Assembly: GCA_001599755.1 (NCBI GenBank)
Contig: BCHX01000006.1
Span: 607,336 to 671,335, forward strand
Direction of reading: 5' to 3'
Length of the DNA: 64,000 bases
Source of the DNA: Gliomastix tumulicola
Lineage: Eukaryota > Ascomycota > Sordariomycetes > Hypocreales > Bionectriaceae
The position numbers and the translations under genes are program-made. Shown piece after piece: positions 10,367 to 22,151 of the stretch; the first letter of the stretch is position 1, and every line of letters begins with the position of its first letter. The notes beneath the pieces were generated by a model. It did not search any database. It worked only from the letters and a program-made list of their open reading frames with translations, and was not told the DNA's origin.

Positions 10367-10811
10367 GGCGAAAGTGTCGGACGATCGCTATCGGATGGTC
10401 GGATACGCAGCTATAGAACAAGAGAGCAACAGGCCGCGGCCACTCAGCTTTATACTTGGGTGATCGACGGGGGAATGGTGACTTGATCGTCGCACAGCTC
10501 TCTGATGTACAAACTAATGCACGAGCCTTACTGCTTTGAGGGGATTCAGCTCTGTCTTGTCAAAGATCTACTCCATTAAGTGGCCCGAGCTACCACTAAG
10601 TCGCTAAAGTCTAGGAGGATAAATATCCCGTGCTGGACTGTATTGAAGAGCGCAAAACTGCCAAGAATTAGACAAACATCCAATATTACAGATTATATAT
10701 ATGTATTGCCAATCATCTATAAGATATTCAGAAAATATTTGTACTTATGTATGAATTATTCTTTTAAATCTCCGTACGAGCTCTGCTGTTTGTTACTTCT
10801 GATCTATTGGG
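10367..10811. other. Intergenic region with AT-rich stretch
   Basis: About 445 bp. The part near 10660-10790 is AT-rich (repeated TATATA/ATAAGATA type sequence) and forms the 3' flank of the DUF6594 gene. No gene seen. Confidence 0.4.
10448..10454 (-). promoter_or_regulatory. TATA box of the glutathione transferase gene
   Basis: TATAAAG read on the minus strand, about 82 bp upstream of the start codon at 10366. Position and sequence fit a core promoter element. Confidence 0.45.
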
Positions 10812-11683
10812 CTAGCTCTGAGGTGAGTTGGTTCCAACAAACACAACAAGAACCGCCGAATAGGTTGCCGTTGCCACTAATGTCTCTATATTGGAGCCCT
10901 TGATACCGAAGCATACCCCACAAGCAAAGAAGCCCATGAAGGCGGAAGCTGTGATGAGGCTTTTCGGTAATGACGGATTGACGCTCATGATGCACATTGG
11001 AGCGACTAAAATTACGACCGCGACCAACGCAACGCCGAAGCGCACGGCATTATCCACAAAGGCAGAAATCTCCAGTGGAAGTTTCCCTTCCTCGTACTCT
11101 TTCATGCGATACTGACGCTCGTCGGCCGAGTAGGCTAGGCGGGCTGGGAGGGAGCGGCGCAGTGTCTCTCGTAGTGCGTCGTGCGTCGCAAGCTTTGCGC
11201 TCCCGTGCAAGTAGTTATAATGGGACTCAAACGGGCGCGTGTAGCGATGGGATGTCACCATGGACGGGAAGGATCGCTTGAGCCGCTGTTTTCGTAGCTC
11301 GGCTTTGTGGTGGTCGACACGCGGGGCTTCGTGAATGTAGTTGTAATTTCTTATTGCAGTAGCTATGCGTTGAAAAAGTTGATTAGTAGGATGTATCAAT
11401 GAATGCAAAATGTGAGACGATCGTGTGGGATTCCACGGTCTGCGTTCTTACTATAGTCGTCCAGCAGGCGCTTTAGCTTGTCTTGGTCCAAATTGACTCC
11501 TCGGTTTCTAAATGCGTCTTCCTTGAGGGCAATCAACTCGTTCTGGATGCCAACAATGTTTAGGCGATGCAAGAATTCAAAGCCAAGAAAGTGAAAGTCT
11601 TCCTCTTCCAATCTTGAACTGTCAACGTAGTCAAACAGCTCCGATCTCGGAGGCTTCGCTGCTTCAGGGCGCTCAATGTTCAT
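10812..11683 (-). CDS. DUF6594-family membrane protein
   Basis: Two exons, 11683-11452 and 11362-10812, give 260 residues. The intron has GTAAG at the donor, a TACTAATC branch point and acceptor GCATAG. The N-terminal cytosolic half is helical and charged (LHRLNIVGIQNELIALKEDAFRNRG, then LKRLLDDYSKN broken by the intron), as expected for the fungal DUF6594 family. The C-terminus has three closely spaced hydrophobic segments (starting near VRFGVALVAVVILVAP, ITASAFMGFFACGVCFGI and LVATATYSAVLVVFVG). This family is very common in filamentous fungi, often near HET and NLR-like genes, but its function is unknown. Confidence 0.75.
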
Positions 11684-12379
11684 TGTGAGGACTGTAATGT
11701 AATTTCTCGCGGATTATAATGGCCACACTCGGGGGGACACCGTGTGAACATGAGAGAAAATATGTTGAAAGGAAAATACGGGCGGATAAAGAATACGTAT
11801 CAAACGATCGGATCAAAGTGTTAAAAATATAAGGTCATTTTGCTGGGGCTGAGCGGTACTCCGCCACTCTTCCCCTCCTCGTTTGATAGAACTCTCCATG
11901 TCTTATTTCGCTAGATACTCAAGCACAAAGTGCCGACTTGAATGATCGAATGGGGCTTGTATGAGCTCCGCCACCTTTTTTGCACATTTCGGTAAATACA
12001 AGTCTGGATTCATTGGCTAAGTACATAGCGAGTCGACATAAGTGACCAATCAGCAGACATGGAGTGGGCTTTGCTGAGCACTTCTAACAGGAAGATGGCT
12101 TAGATCAGCTGCGCCCCTTCTGCCTGTGTCGGTAAAGAATATACCGCAAGGGGCAAGGGCAAGTGCTCAGACATATGTCTAATCTCTAAAAGTCAACTGT
12201 CGTAAAAAGTAGAAAAGGCCCTTGGCTACCCGCTGAAATATTCTTAATGTGAAAATGACCCCAGTGTAACTAATTCGGACTCGTCTCAATCTCCCTATTA
12301 GAGCGTCTTAACACAGATATCAATCTTGTCTTGATCTATCACCCTGCTTCTAGCACAAAGGATTTACCCTGATCAAGAC
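11684..12379. other. Divergent intergenic region
   Basis: About 696 bp between the DUF6594 gene (minus) and the next gene (plus), so it should hold both promoters. It is moderately AT-rich; no repeat or RNA gene recognised. Confidence 0.35.
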
Positions 12380-13682
12380 ATGGCTTACACGAAGGAAAAT
12401 GGAATGGATTCTCTTGACTTGACCATGCAGGAGGATCGGACTCCAGGGTCGAGCGACACGAGGTCTGTAGGGAGTGCATCCGCAGAATCGGCTGGTACCT
12501 TACGTCAACTGTTTACCAACTCCTCCGCCAACGTCTCCGTTGTCACGGACTTCTCGGAATGGAATGAAAGAGTCTGCAAGCCATTTTTGTTAGCAATGAT
12601 TCAAGGCGAGACTCTACGCACTCTCCAGTCTTTCGTTGACTCGGAAGAAAATACTAGGCGGGCAATCGTCAGATACTTGGAGATGAAACGGAATGCGCAT
12701 CGAGGAAGTCTCGCATTTTTAGACTTCCCCGTCTCCCAACACGAACCTGGGTCTCTGTATCAACCAGACTTATTCCAGTCTTGGAGCCTGGTTACCTCTG
12801 AGACCAGTTCATCACGCCAATCACTCAGCTCCCAGAGCTCAGCTTCTTCTACGAAGTCCTTAGCCTCTCAAGTGTCAGACTCAGATTTGAATGATGTACA
12901 GCAGAGCATATTACTACTACAAGAAGACCTAAGGCGAGCACAAAAGGAGCTTGTGGCAATTGAAAAAAGTCGACCTTTTCTTCGTCGCCTGATCACGCAT
13001 AGATTGGACGGTGAAGCGGGTAAACTCGAAACAACAATGCAAGAGAGCCTCAATAGCCTTGAAAGGTACTCAAGTGAGCTTGAAAGTATTGGCTTTTGTA
13101 CGTTTCTATCTCTCACCTAGTGCCTAATATTAACGATAATGCTAACATCTCATAGCAGACCTCGGGCTGGATCTGAATATCTCCGGCAATGCCTTTCGAA
13201 CTAGAGTATTGCAAGTTTTAAGCATGGCGAGGAGGCAGCGAGGCACCTTCAAACAGCTCAAAGATGTTCTTAACAAGGTAAAGTCCATCAAAAAGAAGTC
13301 GGCATCAACGACAAAGACGAAGGAAGTCGACATCAATAAGCAGTACCCAGCCATTGGTAACGCCATCACGGACATCATGCGCGACATCCAAGAGCAACTC
13401 CGACTAGGAGTTGATCTTCGTGACAGATTTCTGCGCGTCGCATACGGACCAATGACCGATCTCGCGGAAAGGTTGGCACAGACACTGGGGATTGAAGTCA
13501 ATGACACTTATAGCGGACCAATTCTAGTTGGTAGACAATTTGTCCAGCAAAATGTCCTTTTGCCAGCAATGCCGACCATAGAAGAGCTTATTCAAAGGAA
13601 CGAAACAGGCAACAGTATGTCTGGGATGGAACAACGGGAAGTGGAGGGAGAGCTATTGGGAAGGTCAGATGAATGCACCTAG
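12380..13682 (+). CDS. Hypothetical protein, serine-rich with coiled coil
   Basis: Two exons, 12380-13097 and 13159-13682, give about 413 residues; the acceptor may instead be three bases upstream, which adds one codon. I recognise no family. Visible features are a Ser-rich low-complexity stretch near residues 135-165 (RQSLSSQSSASSTKSLASQ), a following coiled coil (ILLLQEDLRRAQKELVAIEKS), and a Lys-rich helix in exon 2 (LKDVLNKVKSIKKK). It has no signal peptide or membrane span. It is divergent from the DUF6594 gene, a pairing often seen near fungal NLR/HET loci, so a role in that biology is possible but not shown. Confidence 0.6.
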
Positions 13683-14472
13683 GCGCGAATTTTCCCTATT
13701 TATTTCGACTTTTAGTTTTTTAAGGACTTATGGGTGCTATGATAGTCCGTAGATCGGACTTGAGCGTTGAAAATGGAAATGTGTAACATAAATCATGATT
13801 AGGAGTAGGAACATGCTGCTCTTCTCGAAAGAGCTCTCGGACGGAGAGGGTGAAAGTAGCCATTGCCGTGCACTGGAAATCTGAGAGATTATGGAAATGG
13901 CGAGGCAATCTCGTCGACCGCCTGTCAACTCAGTGCCGTGAAAATGTGCATGCACCTTAGAAAGTAGAAATGACAATGGCATAAAGCCGGACTGCCAAGG
14001 CCTGCAGAATAATCTCTGTTGCATAAGTGTCGGCAATCTTGGCATAATGTGCTTGAGGAAACGGCCGTGAAGGCAGCATGACTTCTAGAAATATGTTCTT
14101 TGTGTGAGGCAGCAAGCCTACATTGATAAACCCTTGGCGCCTTGGTAATTCCCCAAAACCAGGGGTCAGTCAGCTACTCGACAGATTCTCTCATATGCAC
14201 AGGATACTTTCGGACCACCAGTGCCCCTCGATGCCCTAACCCCCAAAAGCGGTGGCAGATTCCTCTAGATCTGGTGGTCTCACTACTAGTTTCTTGACAT
14301 CTGCTATAATACGACGCGGGCTTTGGCATAGGCCGCAGACTTGGGCGGTAATCAAGACCCACGGGTTATAGCAGGGTACGAATTTCCTACTCGCCCGTGC
14401 CTTGACAGGTTACATGTTGTTAAAGAGGATTTTGGGTTGACTAGTCTGGTTCATTTGTGATACTAAGTGAGA
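13683..14472. other. Intergenic region
   Basis: About 790 bp between convergent genes. Short frames on the minus strand look random in composition. Nothing recognised. Confidence 0.35.
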
Positions 14473-17400
14473 TCATTTCTTCCTCCAGAATAGCCTTTGA
14501 AAGATAGATTTCTTGGCTGGTTGATTCCCTGCGCTGCCGCTACGGAGGAAGCTCTGATCTTCGATGGTCAAGGCCGGAGAGCCGGAGGATGCAGATGTCA
14601 TGTCTGTCGCCGTTTCGCCGGTACCTACTGAGCCTGGCACGGTATTCGGAGTATCACTCGTTGCCGTTGTAGTCCCTGTCGACCCTCCTCCACTACTCGA
14701 GCTGTCCCCATTGCCGACGATGGCATCTGCGGTGGAGGATTGGCGATCCCCTCGTGGATCTCGAAGCCACTGAGAGCCTCTGTACCGTGTGTGACCAAAT
14801 ACAACGGCGCCATGTCCTCCCAAGTTTTCAAGGGTGATGTTGCGGTGGATCTTAGGGACGTCAAGAAGAATATTCCTGCCCTTTGGAAGAAGTAGCTGCA
14901 CCGGATCATGATGTGAGTGGATGTTCTTCGGACTTGACGCCGTCGAAGCCGAGTTGCACGCGCAACCTGAAAAGAGTTCCGAACGTGTCGACCAGATGAT
15001 GTCATTAGTAAGGTTTCCAGGCTCAAGAGCGACTTCATTCCTTGCTTGTTGAACGGCCTTCAAAGTTGGAACTGAGACCCCGAGATATTCGCTGCCTTGA
15101 GGAACGATCCTCCATTTCGGACAGAGATCACCTGGCGTCGTAGCTTGCAGAAGTTCTCCGAAGTTTCTCCCAAACAGGGTGGTGGCTCTGATGGAACGTA
15201 TGTAGTCAAGCCACCCGTGTCCGCTGGTCTTTGGGTAGTACACCCTGCGCCAAATAGGTCCTGGAGGGTTTGCAATGTCCCAAAAGTCGTAGCCAACTAC
15301 TGTCTTAGTTCCTATCCTTGCTGACTGTGGGATCCAGTATCCATCGTGGGACGCAACGCGTGCCTGCTCGTCGACGAGAACCTGCAAATGGTGAAGGATT
15401 TCTTTGACGCGGTCGCGGAAACAGTAGTGAATCTCTTCCATTTGACCATGCCCAGCTGGCCTTATATCGTCGAGGTACAATGACCGGTTGAGGTTGCTGG
15501 GGCTCGTCAGGGCTTCGATTGCCGCATCTGATCCCCCTTTGTATGAATCGTCGTCCTCGAGAGGCCCGTCAAACTTCCATCCGGACTTGTATGCTGGCCT
15601 TTGGCGGTCTTGGTGGATAGATGCGCGGACAAGATGTAGCAATGCCGAAGCCCCATCGATGAGCCACGCGCGGCAGTCCGTGACATCGTAAAAGACGATT
15701 GGCTGCAAAGACACCCAATTCACGAGGTCTCGGTAGCCTTTCTTTCGGGAGAGCCAGACTGCGTCGTCCCTTTTGCCAATCGAGCCTATGACACCGCCAG
15801 AAACGTATTGACCTACTTCCAAGTAGGCCTTGTCGATGACGAAAGACTTTGGTGGCTTCTCAAGCCCAGATGACAGAATACCCCAGTTTGCATTGGGGTG
15901 ACCTTGATCTACTCGTCAGGAAGATAATTGAGGACAGTGGGGGCGAATTGACCTACCTGAATACTCCATAACATCACCGCACCACCCAACAATATGCCGC
16001 CTTGGTTCAAGGTCTCTGAGTGAAATGTCGGTCATGGAGGACTTGCCGATATCTCCGATGCGATCGTCAGAAAATGATATGCGTTCGCCTGAAGAGTTGA
16101 AAAGTAGATGCCATAGGACAAGATCCTTGGTAGCCTCGATCGCAACTAGCAAGGAGCAGAAACCCTTCAAGATCATGGTTTCGCCGACTCTGAAGACAGT
16201 ATCTGAGTCAACAAGGAGCGCCATGAATCCAAGAGAGATCTCAAGTCCAGTCTCAAGGGCCTCTCTCTGGGCAATTGGATACCCGGTGACTAGAACCGGA
16301 TTCCGGAAGAGGTTGGACCAGCAAAATCCTCTGTAGGCTGTTTCTGGATCCAGTTGGTCGGCAGCCTGCTCGAATACGAATTCAATTTTGCAGGATCCAG
16401 TTATGATAGATTGTGATGCTTGTGCCTCCTTTACCTCGCTGGCATGTACATCTGCAATCGTTGGGCGGCAAGCTGCTACCCCCTCAAGAAATGGAGAAGG
16501 CCGGAGTGCAGAGGCAAGCCAAGCCACTTGCTCCGCTGTCTCTAACACAAAGTCCAATGGCCCTCTCAGTAAGAGGATGAAGGAAGCTCCTTCCTGCTGA
16601 CATCGGAGAGAGTAGTTTGTTTGAGTGTGATCTAATAGGTTTTTGTATTAGTGTCTGAATTTCGGACCCAAAGATAGTATGTGAGTCAACAAAGCACTCA
16701 CAATAGCATTCTTCCGCTTCATGTGAAAGAAATCGCCTCATCAATTCGTAAATTGGCATGAATGACAAGGGCCAGACTTGTTTCAGATATTGAAGGGGCG
16801 TCACTGCTTGCGCCTCAGTCCACGTTCCGGTAAGGCAACTGACGCGATCTAGAACCTCCTCTGAGTGTCGTAGGTCGTATTGTTGCTCTTGAATGAAAGT
16901 GCGTAGGTCCCATTCGAGAGAGATTTTCATCTCTATGGTGACCGGCGTTGATCGAGAACTGACCTTCCTCGCCACAGGTTCAGAAAGGATTCGCCCAGCG
17001 ATTGAAGTAGAGATCTCGGACATGGCTTGAGAGGTTCCAGGAGTCCTCAGATGCCAGGAGCCTTGGATCTTGGACAAGAGCCAGCCGTATGCTGCTGACT
17101 GTTTCACAAATCCCTCATGAGCTTTAAAATTGGCGAGCTGCCCAGAGCTGGAACTAGGACCGTCATGCTCATTGACCTGAATGGGCAGTATGGGTGTGGC
17201 TTGAGGCAATTGAGCGAGAAGAGTCTCGTCATCGACGTCAGAATGCCATTGTGGCGTAGTAATGACTGCGTTATTCTCTTCTCGGCCATGCGCGTAAGCA
17301 GAATGCTGAGATGCTATCCATTGGGTAACATCTGCCTGCGGTCTCTGGAATGGCGTGGTGGTCGGCTGATCTTCTTCATCTTCATCTTCACTCTCATCGT

Positions 17401-20207
17401 AATCATCGCGATTTTCGCTGCTCTGCTGGAGGGGGATAAGGCCTAGCTCAACTGCGACTTCTCTGAACCATGAAGATGTCAGCGCTAATTTTCATGCGTC
17501 CTTGCGCCACCCGTTGTACGTACTCTCTATGCTGATGTAAGAACATCGAGACCTTCCGTTGAGGATCAGACGATGCCTCGCCATGGAGTCTGCGAGCGAA
17601 GCTCTGGAGCAACGCCGGAGTTGACGGGGGAAAGGTCAACCCCGTGGACGTTTGCGACGCTACCAGGAGGCGAATGTCGACCGCTAGGCGACGGGAAAAT
17701 TCCTGAACGTTTGCCTCCAGGAATAGGCGTGGGCTGGGGCCGGACGAATAGATAGTCGCGTTGTCCGTGATCTCCTCGTCGCCCACAGTATCCAGAACAG
17801 AACCCGCGTTGTTTGCTGTAGCTTGGCTACTGTGCTGTCCGCTTGCATATCCCGAGTCTCCGATTGAACCAACACCTACGTGTCGGTTATTGCTAGCAGT
17901 TTCTATGCCGGCGTCTTTCTTGGCGCTAACACTGAGACTCCAAGTGCTGCTCATAGTCTCCTCATCAGACCCGGCATTCTTTGCTGTGGTTTGGGCGCTG
18001 TGTTGCCCGCTTGCAGACCTGGAGTCTCTGATTGTATGGGCACCTGTGTGGCTGGTGCGAGCAGCGATTTCCATTTCGACGTCCTGTTTCACCGTGGGAA
18101 TGGAAACTGAAGGCCTGTAAGCGGGCGTGATTTCGACATGTTTGCCAACGCTTCTGCTAGCATCGAGACTTTCAAGCAAGCTGATGACCCATGCCGTGCG
18201 GTCCATAGTGTCTTGGAGGTATATTGCGCCAGCATTTGGAGCAATTTCGTCACATCCTGATCGAAGACTCGTTATGTTTTCCAATTCGCCAAGCGCCATC
18301 CTAATCGCTTTCGCCCGGCGAAAATACTGTGGATATAACCCTGCCCATGGAGGTGTCGGGTACACAGTAGAGCGGGCATCGAATAGAGGCTCCTGGTCGT
18401 TATCATGAGTCCATGGAACGATGATGTTTGGCAAGCGACGCTCGCTAGTCACCGAGTGAGCTCGCCAATCCGGATAGATCTTTTCATGGCTAGAGGCGTT
18501 GAACTCGGGTTCTCTTGGACGATCGCCTTGCTTCATGGAAATGAGAAGAGTCGTAATGATCCTTCGTGCCTCATTAATGATCGCGAGTGGCTGGTGCCTC
18601 ACCTCCTCCTCCTCCTCCAACTCGGTCAGTTGCGATCCGGTACGAAAGTGGTCGATCAACTTTCTGTCTCGCTCGATATATTCGTTGAGGAGAGAGATGA
18701 TGAGCTTGGTCCGCTGACTTTGCTCGGAAGCGGTGAGCTCTAAGCGCTCAGGCGTAGACGATTTTCCATCTTGAAAGTTCTTCATCTCATTGCCGAGGGC
18801 ACCTGGTCTGGTTCCTATTATCAGTACAGTGCTAGCAGAAAAGTTCGGTCGATATTGCCTGACGGACAAGCTGAAGACTAACAGTAAAGGAATCTCAGCC
18901 GTGCTCTTTTTCACACTCAACAGCTTCGTTCTAGCATCGATAAAGGCTTTCGCTCCCAGCCACGTATCTACGCCAGTTAGTCGAGCTATCATATCTTCCT
19001 CTGAGAACGAAACTCCGTGATTTGCCTCGAATTCACGATATTGCAATTGAAGATCCTGATTGTACTTAGTATTGGTTGGAGAACCATGGTGGGACCACAA
19101 GCTCGTACCTGCTCCAGAGACCTCATGTATGAATGCCAGTGCGATGATGGGTGTTGCTGTTGAACAGAAAAATGCTTCCGTATTTTCGAGAAGAGGTACG
19201 CGGCTTTCAAAATGCGAAGATAGTGGAAGATGTGCTGGCCCTCATCGGCCGGCCGTCGTGACGCATTCAGCAGCCAAAGAATTTCATTGACGCTCCTTGC
19301 AAGCTTGGAAGTGTCGTAATTGCCGTATCCCTGGATATCCAGAGCAGCATGGATGGATGGGGGGATGGGCGGTAACTCAACTAGCGAGCCGGAAGCCCCG
19401 CGTCTCTCTGTCGCGTCTTCGCGGCCAAGTTCGGAGTCTGGGGGAGAAACATCGGGGGTGGAGCTAAGAAGAGGAGAGAAGAGATCCCTGCGAAGGATGT
19501 TAATCAGGGAGCTAGCATGCGCTGCTCAGATACAAACTCTTTTGACTGACAATCTTAGAGACCACAATAGATACGATACCCTGGCATTGTGGATAAAGCA
19601 GCGATGGTTCAGATCTTGAGTAACAGGCGCTGTGGACTGACGACTGAGATCTGGATCTTGTAGGATTTTGTCGAAATGTTGGCTGCAATCCACTAGAGCA
19701 AGACCGACTGTCCCGACAACTTCATTGATCGATGGGCCATTGAAGCGAACGAAAGATGGGGGCTTCTTGAGAGTGTCGCAAAGATTGTAGGCACTTTCGA
19801 CTATCGAGTAGAGTAGATCAAGAGAAATGTGAAGAAGCCTCAGGGTGTTGTGCAATTGCCGAAGATGCCTTTCTGGCCTCGAAAGATCGTCTTGGATGGC
19901 TTTTTTTTTTGTCAGAAATAAATTTCCATAATTGTAGGTAGATATTCCAATGAAGCTTCATACCATCTGTATCATCAAGAATAAGGGGATACATATGGCT
20001 GATGATGTCGTCAAACTTCTCGAAAAGAGCCCGTGACTGCGCAGCTAAGGCTTGAAGGTGCGACCTGTTGACAACCTTCTTGATGAACTCGATTTGCCGA
20101 AAGCGTGGGACGACATCCTCAGGACCGCCCCAGGCTTTCTCGCCGAAATTAGCAGCCAGAGAGGCCCCTCCGGGCTGATATGGCACAACCAGCCGCTCCT
20201 TGTCCAT
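14473..20207 (-). CDS. Very large conserved fungal protein of unknown function
   Basis: I join seven exons: 20207-19964, 19899 to about 19550, about 19500-19109, 19055-17524, 17462-16702, 16631-15957 and 15902-14473, giving roughly 1,790 residues. Five of the six junctions are phase-consistent with good donors (GTACGA, GTACGT, GTGAGT, GTAGGT, GTATGA). The intron between exons 2 and 3 is not settled: both exons share one frame with an in-frame TGA at 19526-19528 between them. The C-terminal third resembles large fungal proteins with a GFCWSNLFRNPVLVTGYPI block followed by a GLEISLGFMALL helix, whose function is unknown. The middle is disordered, with two repeated DS-(R/G)-(S/Y)-ASGQHS tracts, and the end is Ser/Thr/Gly-rich with a basic tail. 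No catalytic motif was recognised. Confidence 0.6.
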
Positions 20208-20656
20208 TTCGATGAGTTGCTTTTCATGAAAGGATGGCCGTGAGATCTATGCGACAGATATTGATGATACACGACTACTGCATGTCGTTCGCGAACACAA
20301 GATGCAGATGCAGACGAGAGGTTTGGGTTTGGCCCGCGTGTGTGAGGGGAAATTTCAGCTACGCAAGTATGCCTCGTCTGACTGCATGGTTGCCTTGCCA
20401 CGTAGGCGCTGGTTCGCATTGGGTAGAGCCTATCAAAACCCGAAAGCTGCAGAAACGCCCCCCACAAAGCGTTGGCAAGGCATATTTCACAAAAAAAAAA
20501 AAAAAAAAGAAAAAAAAAACCGACGGTAGTGGCTTGACATGCATGTGTTTTACCACGATGCATCGGCTCTCTTCTTTCGGGTTTTCCCGCTCATATGTGC
20601 ATCCATTTTTGCATCTGCCCTTCTCGCTGTCAAATCCGCTGTGAAGGTTAGTCGCA
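20208..20656. other. Divergent intergenic region with poly-A tract
   Basis: About 449 bp between the large minus-strand gene and the HET pseudogene. It contains 18 consecutive A, one G and 10 A at 20491-20519. No gene seen. Confidence 0.45.
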
Positions 20657-21992
20657 ATGAGGCTCATTGACTGCAGCACGCTCACACTGCACTCCGTGGA
20701 GAGATCGCAGGCGCCGCCTTACGCGACCTTGTCCCACACATGGGCGGATGATGAGGTCCTTTTTGAGGACATGAAGGATTCATCGATCGGCAAATGCAGA
20801 AAGGGATGGAGCAAAATCGAAATGACATGCCAGAAGGCCTACGTCGCTGGCTTGAGATTCGCCTGGATCGACACGTGCTGCATCGACAAGAGCAGTAGCG
20901 CAGACCTGTCGGAGAACATCAACTCCATGTCCAGTATCTATTCCCAGGCCTCAGTCTGCTACGCTTACCTGGCCGATTTCAAACTACCTAGAGAATATTG
21001 TGCACACCCCCGCCAACCACCGCCGGATATCACCGGCTGCCGCCGGTTCGAGAGAGGCTGAACCCTGCAGGAGCTCATTGCCCCGTCAAATCTGCTGTTC
21101 TTCGATCGAGACTGGAACGTGATCGGCACCCGAACTGAGCTGTCTGGCCAAATCTCGCGGAGGACAAACATACCCCAAGACCAAGGAGAGCGACGACATG
21201 TCCATCTTCGCCTGGCAGACCTCGCTCAAACCCCCGACTTCTTCGACTTGGACGCTGCGAGCCCAGACCTCATTCCTTGCGCTTCACACAGGGGAATCTT
21301 CGCGAGGAGTCCGAGAGAATTCGCCCATGGCCACGAGCTACTTCCTTCGCTGTACCAGATAGCAACAACCGCCGAGTATAGCATGACCAACAAGGGGCTC
21401 AGGATCGAAGCGACACTCAAAGAAATATGCCCAGGTGTCTTCTTCCTGCCTCTTCACCACGTTTGGGCCCCATTTAGAGGAGAAAATCCAACACTTGGCC
21501 GGGGGGGTAGGGATTTGTCTGGAAAGTCGCGGTGACGGGACATACGCACGCATTAATCCGGAAAGGCTCTTTGTATCGGCCCATACGCATTTAGACGCGG
21601 CGCAGGCCAACTGCAGCATGATGGCGAGATTCATCCGGGGCCGGTTCTTCGTACCCAAGCGCCTCGGCACCACCGGCGGTGCGGATCTCATATACCCCTC
21701 TCCTATGAGGCTCAAGATCTCAACCCTAGCCATTGAGCCAACCAAGCTGCTCATCGCGGCGACGGAGCCCAGGACCCAGTGGGACGCGGCAGCCGAGCTC
21801 TTTGTCATCCCGGGATTATCGGGGCTTACAAGCTTCGTTGGGTACCAGCACTTGATCTACACGGACGACAGGGGCCTTAATTACGACCTGCTGCTGGTCT
21901 GCGTGATTGGTACGCAGGGCCAGGGTGGCGGTGAAGTATCAGTGACGTTGTTCGCGATACCCATTGTAAACCTGTGGTATGAGGACCAGTGA
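20657..21992 (+). pseudogene. Broken HET-domain gene
   Basis: The start is a typical HET N-terminus: PYATLSHTWADDEVLF, then FAWIDTCCIDKSSSADLSE and INSMSSIYSQASVCYAYL. The frame is then interrupted by TGA at 21059-21061, exactly where relatives have a Trp before the conserved TLQELIAPS block, which continues in the same frame after the stop. Beyond NIPQDQ the normal middle part of the family is missing, and a short DDMSIFAWQ motif is legible only in the +1 frame near 21190-21220. A further frame change falls at a run of seven G at 21501-21507, after which GICLESRGDGTYARINPERL continues the family's C-terminal region. No single reading gives an intact protein, so I call it a pseudogene. Confidence 0.8.
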
Positions 21993-22151
21993 AAACGGCT
22001 ACTTCACCGAGGTATGTAGTAGTGTCAGGAGGAACCGGAGAGAGAGAGCCGGGCTGGTGGTATCAAAGAAAGCCGAGCGCGCAGTACAACTCAGCTGTTG
22101 AATGAAAACACAAGAGTACTTCGCTAACTCCCCAACACGGACAATTTACAA

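Noticed and set aside
20491..20519. Long A tract with one G, considered as a retroposed poly(A) tail
   Set aside because: No processed gene copy or target-site duplication adjoins it; treated as a simple homopolymer.
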